Shown piece after piece: positions 1-12,952 of a stretch of DNA of 64,000 nt (positions are counted from its first letter, which is position 1; every line of letters starts with the position of its first letter). The stretch covers positions 2,964,501 through 3,028,500 of the forward strand of contig NC_060117.1 in NCBI RefSeq assembly GCF_021155765.1. Reading direction: 5' to 3'. Made by a program: the position numbers and the translations under genes. The stretch comes from Diprion similis. Taxonomy: Eukaryota; Arthropoda; Insecta; Hymenoptera; Diprionidae. The notes below the pieces were generated by a model. That model saw only the letters and a list, made by a program, of their open reading frames with translations. It was not told the origin of the DNA and did not search any database.

Positions 1-797
1 GGTGTGTACAAAATTCCAACCAGACTAAAATGAGCTCGAATATTTAAATGAAAGGATGAATATCTGCCTGAAAAATTTTTTTATTCAAGCCTGAAATAAC
101 AGTGATTATCAAACATCGAGATTGAAAAAAAAATATATATTCTACACACAAAGAGACTAATCAAAACGAACGAAAGAGAAAAGAAAAGGAAAGAGAAAAA
201 AAAATTAACGAAAGAGCAAAAAAAAAAATCGCGTTAATAAAAGCGTGAAAATTCAACAGTAAGAAAATGAAGCGAGAAAACAAATTCAATGGAGATTTTT
301 CAGAATAATCATCACTAGGGTGGATAAATCTACATATTTTTCTTTCGGTTCAGTAAGCAACGATACCGACCGAGCAGAACAAAAGCCTCGATCCTCTGTT
401 TCTTCTTCTCTTTCTCTTTCTCTTTCCCTTTCTCCGTCTCTCTCTCTCTCTCTCTTTGTTGCACTTGAGTGAGAATATCGGACTTGCAATTTTCCAAGTA
501 GGCATCCATGCAAGCGCAGCTCGCTTAAGGTCCGAAAGTTTTAGAGCTCAATGATAGTGTTCAGCCATTGGGGAAAAGCTTCGGTACCTCGGTGCAGCTG
601 TGAAACGCAGCCGGCCATCTCGTAACGCGCGATATGAGCAAAGAGAGGTCGATAAGAGGGGAAATGAAAAAACGAAGTAGAAAAAAGAAGCGTAAGGAGG
701 TGTATAAAGCGGACTGTGCAATTGACCGGAACCTGAGCGCACTTCTGGACCGTCGGAAAGTGTTTCAAATGTCGCGCGATAAAGAAGAACGCGAGAG

Positions 798-801
<4 letters not shown>

Positions 802-842
<41 letters not shown>
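802..842. repeat. (GA)n microsatellite
   Basis: About 20 GA units after a mixed purine tract. The open frames across it are only Arg-Glu or Leu-Ser repeats. Confidence 0.9.
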
Positions 843-844
<2 letters not shown>

Positions 845-1144
845 CAAAGTGCACGGAATAAGATAAAGATAAGTAGCAGAATCGGGAAAAAGTGTGGAAA
901 AGTGTGGAATATTTGTCATTTTTCTTTTTGTTTGTTTATTCTTTCGACTTTAATTCATCAGAGGCTTAACAAATTTTTGAACCAGAATTTGGAAACGTCG
1001 AGAAAGAAGAATTTCCTGTTATTTTTAGACAATCTAAAGTCAAGTTTGGAAATAATTTTTTTTCTTCTCAAAAATATACTTTATCCTCCTTATTACTTGT
1101 TCTCAACAAATGATTACGTTTTACCCAGCTTATATATTTATTTA

Positions 1145-1148
1145 AAAG

Positions 1149-1195
<47 letters not shown>
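1145..1195. repeat. Poly(A) run, about 46 bp
   Basis: The longest homopolymer near the left edge. It is not preceded by a recognisable retroelement body. Confidence 0.9.
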
Positions 1196-1196
<1 letters not shown>

Positions 1197-2582
1197 GTAC
1201 AAATTTTTTTGTTCCTAAACACTTTTTTTGTTTCGACTCTTTCTTTAAAAACTTTTTCATTCGCCGTGGCCAAGTCGTATCGTTATCATATTTTTCACTC
1301 GCGGAAGTTTGATTGGAGGATTTTTTTTTTTCTGAAAAATGATGATGAAAAAAAACTGTTTTACCGGCTGCGTTCTCTTCTATGCTTGATAACGGTTAAA
1401 ATCGAGCTGTTTTTCACCACAAGGACGAATCTCGGAGCAGCAAGAAACGACGTAATACGACGTATCGAAGCAATGATACTACAGAGGAAAATTTAGACAT
1501 AGAGGGTTGCAGGGGGTGAAAGGGAAAACGTGGAAAACGTGGAAAACGGGTGCAACGATGTCTGGGCGACGCAACTCCGGTGCACGTGGACCAGAGTCTG
1601 GAGGCTTGAAGGGGTGAGGAGAGGAGAGGAGAGGAGAGTAGAGGAGAGGAGGGGTGGAAGCGGGTAGTAATACAATTTGACTAAATTTATGAGGGTGGCT
1701 GATACCCGTAGCTACCCACCTACCCACCTACTTTGCGCGCCTGCACCAAAGTGAGAAAGAAAGATGCTAGACCAGAAACTCGGCTCGTCGGCATCGTCCG
1801 CCTTCTCACTTACCAGTCTCGCCCCTTTCCTCCCCCTCCCTCCCTCCTTTTCGCCTTTATTCCCTTCGCCCAACTATACTCGACAAGCGCCAATATCATA
1901 TCATTCGCAGACGTCGAATGTATGAATGTAGGTACGAAGGTATATATATATATATATATTTGCAACTCGGTGTAGGTACGACTTGCCCCGCACATTTTTA
2001 CCCCCATTTTTACCCCTTATTTTTTGTCATCCTTTTATCTTCTCTCGTTTCTACAATTTCTTTCTCCAATTTTATCTACTTTCATTTTCTTTTACTTTAT
2101 CTTTTTTTTTTTTTTTTTTTTTTTTTTTTCGTTAGACGTCCACTCGCGTTTTCTCGTTTATATTGGTTATTGAAATATAGACATCGGTTTGTAATGAGAA
2201 TTGAAAAAGAAAAAGAAAAAGAGGAAAAAAGAGGGTGCGAGTGCCGTTTGAAAAGAGAAGGAATTTTTTTTCTTTTTTTCTATCTTAAATATATCCACAA
2301 ACGAATTTGAGCTAAACAAATTTTGAAACAAAAAATAAGTAAGAATAAATAAATGAAATAGAAAAACAAAATTGCAATTGTTTAAGAGTTGTTAAGAGAT
2401 GCACAGATAGAAAACTTAGAGAACTTTAATAATAAAGAAAGAGAGGAAAAATTTGTAATTCTGGACTTGATGAAAGGGGTCTGAAAATTGGAACAGAAAG
2501 TTCGTTCCTTCTCTCTCTCTCTCTTTCTCTCTTTCTCTGTCAGAGTTTCACGAAGCGAAAGAAAATACAGAAGGGAAAATAA

Positions 2583-2986
2583 AATTATAGAATCAGGGAA
2601 TTCTCAGGGAATTTGATATCTCATGGAAAAAAGCTGAAAATCTCAGGGAATTTCACGTCATATCTGGAATATAATAATTTTCATCCTAGTTTCGTAAAAA
2701 TTTATCCATTTGGTGAGAAAGAAAGAAAAAATTTCTTTCAACTTTCAGGCAATGGTCATGAACCAAGTCCTGATTTCTTAAAAATTTTACTTGCTAGCGA
2801 ATTCTTACTAATTCGCTTCACAATCAGATGTGATTTAGTCAAATATAGAATATTCTTGTTTCTTATGACTATTGCATGTTTTTCATTTATTCTGGAAACG
2901 AGAACAGACTGAAAAAATAAGGATTCTTATTTGGAAAAGGTGGAATTCTCAGGGAATTACGTTTTCAAAAATAATTGGACACCCTG
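2583..2986. mobile_element. CAGGGTGTCC-family MITE, left end missing
   Basis: It shares the body and the right end (TTGGACACCCTG) with 6811-7072 and 42541-42888. The CAGGGTGTCC left terminus is absent. Confidence 0.7.
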
Positions 2987-3335
2987 ATGAAGCAAAGGCA
3001 AAAATCTCGCGGAGCTCATCAGTCGTCTGGTGACGGTAAAAATTACTTTTCAATCCTAGAGTTAAATGCATATGTTCAAGTGGCTGCGAGACCTCGAGAC
3101 TTTTGAGTCGGTCGATCGTTTCACAATCCAACGATAATAAGGCGAGTGAGATGAAAAATTCAAACACTCCTCGACACGAATCGATGATTGGATAATGCGA
3201 CGCTTAGAGTTCGACGCACGTCAAAATTCACGGAGCATAATAAATACGAGTTCACGTGTGATTATCTGATCCGACGTCATCGTCGTCCTCTCTCTCTATG
3301 GACCGATTTGGAATTACGCCTCTGGGCTTTTATTA

Positions 3336-3373
3336 TATGTGTGTGTACTGTGTGTGTGTGTGTGTGTGTGTGT
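3336..3373. repeat. (TG)n microsatellite
   Basis: GT repeats interrupted once by ACT. Confidence 0.9.
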
Positions 3374-4002
3374 ATTTTTATTTAACTTTTTTATAAACGT
3401 GGCACGCGTTAAGGAATCTCCGTGTGAATTCGAATCTGCATATACATATATAAACGCGTGATTGACGAAAGTTTGATATTGTTGAAAGGAGCTGGATTTA
3501 TTGTAGTAGAAATATTGAAATGGCAGAAAGCGACGGGAGGAAGGGAGGAAAAATTCAATCAACGATACTCACGGGAATACTGCGGCACGACGCTAAAATT
3601 GATTCAACTTTTTCACTTTTTTTTTAATATCAAATGTGATAAATAAAATTATCAAATAATATATATATCTATTTAGTTACGTTACAGAGGAGGGGAGAAT
3701 TTTTTTTTTTTTTATATTTTTTCTTCATCTTGACAGAATACGCACAAATTATATATTTTTAATTGAATTTTGAAAAAAAAGTGGTTAGCTTGAGGTATAT
3801 ATAGAGACAAAAAAAAAGAAAAACAAGTATATAAAAAAATTTACGTCAATTTAATTAGGAGAAGACGGAGAAAAGTCTCCACTTGAGAAAATAATGCTTA
3901 AAATCAGAATAAAATTTTTTCTCTCAACTTTCATACGAATAATTATATTAAATTATTATCTAGCATTCTCGAGAAAAGGTACCTAATCGTGAATTCAAAT
4001 TG

Positions 4003-4205
4003 AGAAAATTATTTCACTTTGACGAGTTGACAGTAATTAAAGCACAAAATTATTTCCGAATAATTCATATTTAAGAAAAAGTTTAGATGCTTAATTTTCT
4101 TCCCTTGTTATTAAAAAAATTTCAGGGGGTCTTCTTGACCCCCAAAATTTTTTGAGATGTCAAAAATTTTAAGGTACCCACTTTGCTTGCCCCCCCCCTT
4201 CCCAT
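4003..4205. repeat. Fragment related to the 29-30 kb foldback
   Basis: It shares CACTTTGACGAGTTGA, AAAGTTTAGATGCTTAAT and ATGTCAAAAATTTTAAGG with 30090-30260, ending at TACCCACTTTGC. It corresponds to the right end of the larger element. Confidence 0.6.
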
Positions 4206-6186
4206 AAGTCAAATATCGAGAGCAGTTTTTTTTTTTTTTTTTGAGAAAAAAAAAAGGAAAGAAAAAATATTTCACATCCAGTTCGAAAATCGCGTTTCCT
4301 TTCTTTCCGATTAATCAACGTCGATGCAAGAATTACACACGACGAATAAGGAAAGCAATCGAGCAAAGGTAATGCCGGTATAGATCTGGTTTGTCGAAGA
4401 GCTGTAAAAATATCCGTATATATATATATATATATATATAGGTTCGCGCTAACCCTTATTTATCGTTCCAATCGAACTCGGGTATAAAATTGTCTGGTGT
4501 AATTCCGTTCTTTTGAGGGGAATGAAGGAAGAGAGGAAATCCGAGAAATAGGAAGAGTGGGAGAGAGAGAAACGGCGCACAGGCGATAAACTTAGATCAA
4601 GGAAGAAGAGAAGAGGAAGCGAAAGGAGAAAAACAAAAAAAACAAAAACAAAAAAAAATTCCCAGAGATTGGAACGAGAGAGTCGTTCAACAGTTTGTGC
4701 CCAGGTTCAGGATGCAGGATGCAGGATGCAAGGAAAATCCTGAGAGATTTGCTTGACGCTTAACGTGCCGAGGAAAGGGCGAGAAAGAGAGAGAAAATGG
4801 AGTGGCGGGAGGGGAGCGAACAGGATCTCGCGTCAGGATAAGAGAGAATGAAGACGCAGTGCCTCCTTCGTGTCTGCCAATCCCCTCGTAAGGACGCTTA
4901 AGGACCCTTAATCCCTCTCGGTTGCTAGTATTAGCTTAAAACGCCGCGAACGCCGCCAACCGGCGAACGTCACGCGCCACGCGGACAAACTGAGAACTAC
5001 ACGTGTTTCTTCGTTACTGATATCACGGTTGAACTGAAAAAAACGTGCAGAGATTTTTTTTTTTGATTTTTTTTTTTTTCGTCTATTTTACCGTTAGAAA
5101 ACGTAGAATTTACTTGTAGTTGATTGGCTATAGTTTTTATTTTATTCTAGTATTGTTGGAAGGGAGGGGGAGGAGATTTTGAAAATAAGAGACGGAAAGT
5201 AGATGTTATTAACCCAAGTTTCTGAAAAGTATTAAATTTTCACAATTTTCTTTCATTTTTCTTTTTTACTCTTGTCTGAATAAATTAAATATCTGATTAA
5301 AGCAATTGATAGTATTTTTTTGATAAACTTGATATGTTGAATACCATAGAAAAAAAAAAAGAAAACCAAATTTTTCATCCGAATATCGCTTTTTTTAGTC
5401 ATATTATCAAAATGTCGATGAAATATTTATAACTAAAGTCAATTTCGAAAATCAACGTCTACTAATAGGTTCCTTGATATCAAAAAGTTGACGTTAAAGA
5501 CAGGCCGAAAATTATCCGTCGTTTAAAAATTGTTCCTTGTTTGTTTGTTTTTTTCATTCTACAATAATTATAATTCATTAAATATTTCATTGAATTATAC
5601 GAGACTATGAAAATATTTTACAGTTTTTAAACAGCTGTTGAAAAGACTCTGAATTATACTCGTCGTTACTACTACTTGTAGGTACGATAATTTATATTCT
5701 GTTTTTGATTTTTACGACAGGTAGTTGGTACTACCCGGTGTCACGGATCTGTTTTGTGTTATTTTTTATTCTGTTGATACACAGCAGAGAGGCAGCTGCA
5801 GCGACAGAAGGGATTAAATAATTATTCCCGTGCAATCACGTACAGCTGCTGCAGTAAACAAAATGTATAGCATAACTGATAATATATAACGACGCGAGTT
5901 ATTGGGGGGAAAACAAAATGTTTAAAAAGAAAAATTTATATGAAAAGAAAATAAACAAAATAAGGTCAAACTGGAAATGGAAATGAAAAATAACACAGAA
6001 TGGCTGTGGGGCGGGGCAAATAGAGAGAAAAGCACATTTTTTTTTTTTGGTAAAACAAATACAGGGAGGATTTTGTAGGGAGGGAAACGAGTGGATGATG
6101 GTATTTCCGTGCCATGCATCGCGACGTTTCGTTATTTTTATTAATAAATAAATTTACCGTACGTGAATATATATATATATATACAT
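4206..6186. other. Non-coding, with a GC-richer low-repeat patch
   Basis: Mostly AT-rich. The stretch at 4690-5000 is GC-richer and largely free of simple repeats, apart from three GCAGGAT units near 4710. No open frame of note. Confidence 0.5.
4415..4440. repeat. (TA)n microsatellite
   Basis: About 13 TA units. Confidence 0.85.
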
Positions 6187-6795
6187 TAGGGTGGCACAAA
6201 AAAATCGACTATTTTTTTTTTTTTTGAGTCTCGTGTGACCAAATATTAGTTTTTGATGTTTTAAGAGCCCACTCCAAGGGACAGTTCAAAAAAAAATTTT
6301 TAAGAGGTCGCTCCACATTTTTTAAAACTTCAGAAATCGTCAAAAATTGATTTTTTTTTTTTTAATTTTTTCTCGTTACGGTATAATTTTATAGACAAAA
6401 AAAAAATAAGTTTCCGATAGTTTCAGTTCAAAATTTGAATTTTGAAAGGTCGCTCATAATTTTTTTTCAATTTTTTGGTGCATTTCTTTAGATCTTTTCG
6501 AGCGACCTTTTAATATTCATATTAAAATTTCATAAATTTTTTTTCATAAATTTAGTAAGAAAGAATCGATAAGAATACACCACGACATGAATTAAAAATC
6601 AAACAACATACTGAAAATATAATTTTTTTAATTTAATTTTTTGACGATTTTTGACATTCTAAAAAATTTGGAGCGACCTATTAAAATTTTTTTTTTCAGC
6701 TGTCCCTTGGAGTGGGCTCTTAAAACATCAAAAACTAACATTTTGTCACACGAGAGTCGAGAAAAAAAAATTGTCGGTTTTTTTGCGCCACCCTA
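6187..6795. mobile_element. GGGTGGCGC-family MITE, copy 1 (full length)
   Basis: About 605 bp bounded by TA, with inverted ends GGGTGGCACAAAAAA / TTTTTTGCGCCACCC followed by TA. The arms continue inward for over 100 bp (GAGTCTCGTGTGAC, GTTAGTTTTTGATGTTTTAA, GAGCCCACTCCAA). There is no transposase. TA flanks and inverted ends fit a non-autonomous Tc1/mariner-type element (family inference). Confidence 0.8.
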
Positions 6796-6810
6796 ATATA
6801 CATATATGAA

Positions 6811-7072
6811 CAGGGTGTCCAATATTCATGGAAATTATGGAATCAGGGAATTCTCAGGGAATTTATTATCCTGTGGAAAAAAGCTCGAAATCTTAGGGAA
6901 TTTCATGTCGTGTCTGAAATACAATAATTTTTATTCTAAGTTCGTAAGAATCGTAAAAAATTTAGCCATTTGATGAGAAATTTTTTTTTACCAAGCCCTG
7001 ATTTTTTAAAAAGCTTTTTGAGAAGCTGGAAATCTCAGAGAATTACGTTTTCGCAAATAACTGGACACCCTG
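6811..7072. mobile_element. CAGGGTGTCC-family MITE (both ends present)
   Basis: Inverted ends CAGGGTGTCCA / TGGACACCCTG enclose a body with repeated CAGGGAATT words. It sits 15 bp from the GGGTGGCGC element at 6187-6795. About 150 bp shorter than the other copies internally. No coding sequence. Confidence 0.7.
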
Positions 7073-7689
7073 TATAAATCGTACAACAATTCATACGTAT
7101 CGGACTGTGACTGATCGTAAATCTCGAGTTGAAGGGACGTTGAAAAATGTTTAACAGAGAAATATCACACGCAGAGGGATGATATAGATCGTATACACGT
7201 AATAATGTCATTATATGCGAGGAAATTTTTTTTCTACTTCATGGTCTGTTTACAAGGAAACGCGTTTTTTTATGTAAAAATTATACAATTATTTTCAACT
7301 CAGGTGTTGATAAGGTTTACACAAATTATTTCCTGCAGGGTTATTCAAATTATTCGTTTATAAGTAATAATCCAAGTCGATTGAAGAAGTCAGACTAATT
7401 TACTTCAAGTTTCCTCAAGTTACATCGCGAAATCTTAGGCACTTTACAAAGGCTCGAGGTTCCTACAAATTGCGTGAAATCACTTCAATATTACTTGAAA
7501 AAGTTATCGAAAGTTCCATGAAAACCCTTGTTACGCTAGAAAATACCCAAGATTTAAGGCTTCCTTAATATCACTTGGAATTCTGTGAAACTGCACATCA
7601 AGTAATGTGAAGAATTTTTCAATCCCGGATGACAATCGTTACAACGATCATATCGACGAGATCAACGAGATCATTATAAGTGAGCTTAG

Positions 7690-8090
7690 ATCAGCGTTTC
7701 AACTAATTAATTACATTTGTAATTACCACAGTAATAAATAATTATATAGAAAAAGTGTAATTACATTGATATTAATTAATAATTACAACAGAATATTGTT
7801 GTGATAATCGAAATAATTAGTAAATACAAGAGAATATTTTTATTATAATCGTAATAATTAATAATTATATGTATACATAGTAAAAATTGTAATTCTACTC
7901 AAAACAATGAATAATTACAAAGTTATTAATTTGTGATTATTAATTGTTTCAATTTTACTTTGTAATGATTGATTATTTTGGCTGTGATTATAATTTTTAC
8001 TATGTAATTATTAATTATGACGAGTATAATCACAATTTTATTTATGTAATTAGTAATTGAAAATACATAATTAAACATTTTTGCAACCCT
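7690..8090. repeat. Degenerate AATAATTAATAATTAC tandem region
   Basis: Strongly AT-rich sequence built of varied TAATTA and GTAATTA words in both orientations, so it can fold on itself. Confidence 0.6.
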
Positions 8091-8956
8091 GGTTTGCAAT
8101 TCAGGTGAAATCCAATCGACTTCGTTCAATCAACTCAATTCTCAACTTCAAATTACTCGAATCGATGTTAATAATTAATTAACTCATATTGCGATTTGAA
8201 TTTACTCAAAATTACGTACAGATAAGATTAACTTTAACATTAATTAAAGAAGAAATTGAAAAAAATGAAAAACGAAATTGAAAGTATGGTTCAGACTAGT
8301 TTTTCGGGTCGTTTGTTTGTTTGTTTGTTTTTTTTTTCCTGACAAACCGATTTTCCGGTTCATATTCTCGCGAATTTCCTCCCCTCCCCCGCCCTTCGTA
8401 CTTTTTTGTTCACCCTCGAGATGAGGCGAGAGGAGAAGAGTGAGAGTTGGAAAAAAAGGGAATGAAAGGGGCGGGATGAAATCTTGCTCAAGGATTCTCT
8501 CTGTGCGTCGAGTCGCCTCGCGTGCAAAGACAATAATTGCGAGGGACGTTGCAGAATATTCGCAGCACACCGTTTGGGGGTGTCGTTCTCCTCCTTTTAA
8601 CTCGGCACGATCTTTTCGAGGACGAGTAAAACTTGATCAAAGGCCATCCACCCACCCCTCACCCCTATCATCCTTTTCTTCCTTCTCCCATTTTCATTCA
8701 GGTACAAAGAGGCTCCTTCGGTATCCTTTTTTGATTTTGTTAAAAATTTATCGATTCCCTCTAGATTTTCTCGGTAGTGAAAAACGTGGAAAAAATTGAT
8801 TCGAAAATGTTTTTTTTTTTTCTCTTTTCACCAATATTAAGAGCCACCCTAAGACCCATATTATCTATAGATGCTTATCTAGATATATGTATACGAAAAC
8901 ACATGCAGACATAAAACTAAAGTAAAGGAAATACAAAAAAAAAATAAAATAAAATA

Positions 8957-9101
8957 GACTCGAAATACTAAAAAATGATTCTCAAACGTGAAATCCGCTC
9001 TTATTTTTAAGACTCCTTGAAAGAGTCTTTGTGACACGGATTGATATTGAAATTACGAGCAGATTTTACGTTTTAAAATTATTTCTCAGTATTTCGAGTC
9101 A
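8957..9101. repeat. Inverted repeat, 44-bp arms
   Basis: GACTCGAAATACT at 8957 pairs with AGTATTTCGAGTC ending at 9101; the arms extend to GATTTCACGTTT-like and AAACGTAAAATC-like stretches. Flanking direct words CCAATATTAAG...CCACCCTA occur at about 8831 and 9143, so the element may extend outward. Confidence 0.65.
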
Positions 9102-10548
9102 ATTCAAGGGGTGAGAGGAGAAAAAAAAAAAATTCTTTTTACCAATATTAAGGACCACCCTAGTGGATATTGTATATAACCAGAGTATCTAAAAATCTAT
9201 CATCCAATTGCGATCCTAATCCGACTGACCAGCGCAGCGTCCGGAAGCTACAGTATACAGCATAGTTTCGCAAACGCAGTCCTAGACAAATAGAACCTTA
9301 CCATCGAATATCCGGTCATTCCAACATCGGTAAATACTAGCTTCAGGCCAGTAACCGGTAGTTAGGGATCGCGATCATGATCTATAGTGTAGGCTGCTCC
9401 CTTGCTACCAAGTTTATATCTACGTGTATGCCTACCATGGGATCAAAGCTCGATTCGTTGCTGCAGCGGGTATCTACCGGGTGAAAAGTGTCCTCGTTAA
9501 AATTCTGCCCTATAAACAGGCACTCGCGGTGGTTATTTTTTTTGTTATTTTTTTTTTTTTTATATTGCGTTTTTTTTTTTTTTCTTTTCTTTTTTCTCTT
9601 TTTCTTTGTCGTCCCTTCGTCTGATATTCTTTTCACGGTACCTAATGGATGTAAATTATTCATAATGTTGAGAAGAAATGTTTGGAAATTGAATATCGGG
9701 GGAGCGGTGGAGGGGGGAGGGGGGGGGGGCGAGTTTTTCGGGGATTTGCATAAATTAGCGCACGAACTCAATGCTTTGACGGTTGTTGTTGTTGTTTCTA
9801 CACGTTTAACGTACGATAGCTACGTAATATTTTCAGCGAAATAAAAATATTGGAAGAAAATTGAAACGGGTGAAAAATTTCCTTTTATCCTCGTATGTGT
9901 GTTTGCTTCTTTTTTTTTTTTTTGTTTTTTTTTTTTTTGTTTTCTCTTTTTGCTCCCGTTCCCTCGTATAACGTTGCCGGCAGGAGTTGGAGACGCATAA
10001 TTTCGATAGAAAATCTGTTTTTTGAAAAAGAGAAAATGAAATTTAACGGTGATCCGAAAGATTCTTTTCAAACAATGTCGATGTTTTTCTGACAAAAAAA
10101 AAAAAACAAAAGAAAACAACAAAGCATCAAACTTTATATATATATATATACACATACATTTTTTTTTTGTAAGGTAATAAATTTTAAATTTCATTATTTC
10201 GTAGAAAAAAAAAAAAAATAACAAATTCAACAAAAAATTACCGTCCGACGTAGGAAAAATATTATGGAGAAAATTGGGATCGATTTTCACCGTGTAACGA
10301 ATTATTATAAAAGTAAACGAATTATTGAAAGAAAGAAAAAAAAAAAAGAAAGAAACGGCAGGTCGGATGAGCGGGTGTTAATAAATCTCGTTTGTGCGAA
10401 GTCTTAGGTATTAAAGCCGCATGTCTTAACACAAGTCGTAAATAATAGATGATTATCGTATAATGTCTCGTGGGCGGTGCGACGGCGGCGGCGGTCGACC
10501 GGTTGTATAACCTTCTTCTTTCCGTTGCGTTATGACCATAATCTTACA

Positions 10549-10567
10549 CCCCCCCCCCCCCCCCCCC
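10549..10567. repeat. Poly(C) run, 19 bp
   Basis: An uninterrupted C tract, unusual in AT-rich DNA. A similar tract lies at 22868-22885. Confidence 0.9.
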
Positions 10568-10673
10568 AAGCCTCTTTCCGCCCCTCTTCAACCTACCTTA
10601 TACACCACTCGGCATGTAATATATTAATTACAAACAATTAACTATTTTCTTTGTCAGCGTTTGCCGCGCCGCC

Positions 10674-10720
10674 GTCAAGTCTTCAAGTCTTCAAGTCTTC
10701 AAGTCTTCAAGTCTTCGCGT
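10674..10720. repeat. 8-bp minisatellite (AAGTCTTC)n
   Basis: About five perfect units of AAGTCTTC in a GC-richer patch. Confidence 0.85.
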
Positions 10721-11212
10721 CGTCGTGTCTGCATAGTTTATACTGAACGCGTGTGTGTATGTGTTTGTTTCGGTGTTGTGAGAGTAGTAGGTATAGGGGC
10801 AAGTAGAAGCAGGCATCCACCCTGTGCGGCCCCCTCGGGGATGAGGAACGACGCCAGAACAGACCCTATAAAGGCACACAGAAACGGTAATTCCCGGTTT
10901 TGGTTCTACTCGCGTGTCAAGGGGTAGTTTCCAGTCACGATCCTCTCTGTCCCTTCTTCTTCTTCGCCTTGCCTATAAGCTATCTTAGACTCTTCTTAAG
11001 GTAATCCTACGGCCGATATTTACCGACCGAGTATTATATATTCCTTTACTTACTTACCTATCGAGTTGATTTGTACAATGATTTTTTTGCTCTTTTTTTT
11101 TTTTTTTTTCTTCTTTTTTTTTCTTTCTTGTATAAAATTCTACACATCTCAGTTCAGCGTTATTATATACCTTAAATGCCGATCAAAACGTCGACGATCG
11201 ACGATTTCGAAA

Positions 11213-11274
11213 ATATATATATATATATATATATATGCAACCGTTTTAAATTTGTTTGCAAAAGGCTTCTCGTA

Positions 11275-11308
<34 letters not shown>
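11213..11308. repeat. Two (TA)n microsatellites
   Basis: TA runs at about 11213-11236 and 11279-11308, separated by about 40 bp of unique sequence. Confidence 0.85.
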
Positions 11309-11316
<8 letters not shown>

Positions 11317-11516
11317 TCACCTTCTTTTGTTGTTCGCTCGTTCTTCGTAGACACAAGTTTCAAACTAATTTAGCTAGTATTAAGAATTTTGTTTAGTTAA
11401 CTTGTTAAAATTCATTCATCCACGTAGAATGATTATAACGGTATATTACCCATTGAAATTGATAGTAAACACCTTGCGGCGGGGGGGGGGGGCGGTTAAA
11501 ATACCCGCTCTTTGTA

Positions 11517-11517
11517 A

Positions 11518-11560
<43 letters not shown>
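11517..11560. repeat. Compound (CA)n(TA)n microsatellite
   Basis: CA units run directly into TA units. The same compound structure is seen at 38215-38272. Confidence 0.85.
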
Positions 11561-11563
<3 letters not shown>

Positions 11564-11645
11564 AATACACGTACGTATACAAGACATTAATTATACATAC
11601 CGAACGTAATCGAGTAGTAATTAGATTGCCATACCTCAATATACG

Positions 11646-11654
<9 letters not shown>

Positions 11655-11716
<62 letters not shown>

Positions 11717-11773
11717 TTCACGTACAAAAGGACGCCCACAAATTCTCCTACAGAGAGAGAGAGAGAGAGAGAA
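11655..11773. repeat. (TA)n followed by (GA)n
   Basis: The longest TA array of the window (about 11655-11709), then a GA array at about 11752-11773. Confidence 0.85.
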
Positions 11774-11894
11774 AGCTGGCAAAGACGCGCAACAGGAACA
11801 AACAAAACATTAACGTAGAACAACACAGAGAACGGAACAAAACTATTTACGCAAACAAAACCTTCCCGACGTTTGGTGTTAATTAATATACCCA

Positions 11895-12072
11895 TCTACC
11901 TACCTACCTACCTACCTACCCTACGCATCATGTGGTACAACGGCATACATAAGGGGTGGGCTGTAATAATCAACTGTGAAACTTCAATCAACCTCCTCCT
12001 CCTCCTCCTCCTCCTCCCCCTCCTCTTGTGTGTATGTATGTATGTATGTATGTATGTATGTACGTATGTATA
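11895..12072. repeat. Cluster of (CCTA)n, (CTC)n and (TGTA)n
   Basis: Three microsatellites in 180 bp: CTAC units to about 11921, CTC units about 11991-12025, and TGTA units about 12027-12072. Confidence 0.85.
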
Positions 12073-12342
12073 CGCGAAGACCACGTTATATTGTTCGAGG
12101 CACGCGAATTAGTAGGAATATTCCTGCAGGCGTGGATTTTCATCCCCCTATTATATTATGGTTGGGTTCCTAGCTTTACGTATGTGCGTGTGTGTGTGTA
12201 CAAAGTATATTATGCCTAATACGTGTGGCTTGTGTGCCCGTGGCAAGCTAAATTGTAATCAATTCTTCAATCTTATTGTTATATATATATATAATTTAGG
12301 ATCGAGAAGTTTATTATTTTGATTAGGTGGAAGAAACAGAAT

Positions 12343-12384
12343 TATCTATATATATATATATATCTATATATATATATATATATA

Positions 12385-12415
<31 letters not shown>
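12343..12415. repeat. (TA)n with TCTA interruptions
   Basis: Long TA array broken by TC steps. Confidence 0.85.
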
Positions 12416-12420
<5 letters not shown>

Positions 12421-12906
12421 GTATAGAACACGTTGAAAATTGGCAGAGAGTAAAGAATTAATTTCGTATGTTGCTGTTGATGCGAAAGAATTTTAAAATA
12501 ATAAAGATGATGGAAAAATATATTTATAATAATTTAATAATACATATATATATTATAATTCGTATCGTTTATAAGCAGAAAAATCGGAGATGCAGATTAA
12601 AAAAACAAAAATTCAGTTAGTCTGCTATCAGAATTAATTTCCATTCAGCTATTGTTTATAAGAGAGCAGCTGACCTTTTTTTTTTTCCTCCCGCGAACGA
12701 TATTATGGGATACCGATCGCGTGACAAAGAGAAATTATAGAAACCAGGAAAATGCCGACGCGACGAAAAGTTAACCGACTTTCGCCCCCCCCCCCCACCT
12801 CCTTGTCTGTTTCGTTTTACTTTACTCTGTTCTAGTTTTTTTTTTTTTTTTTTATGTTGTTCTAAATCTTTTTTGAGCCGTTCAACGTCAGAGAAACTGA
12901 TATAGA

Positions 12907-12909
12907 GAA

Positions 12910-12952
<43 letters not shown>
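12907..12952. repeat. (GA)n microsatellite
   Basis: GA units with one GACA break. Confidence 0.85.

Larger units (their letters stand above)
1..2582. other. Non-coding, microsatellite-rich
   Basis: AT-rich DNA with GA/CT, TA and homopolymer tracts. A GC-richer patch at 1500-1750 holds GGAGA pentamers (1617-1650). No exon-like open frame with real composition is seen. Confidence 0.6.
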
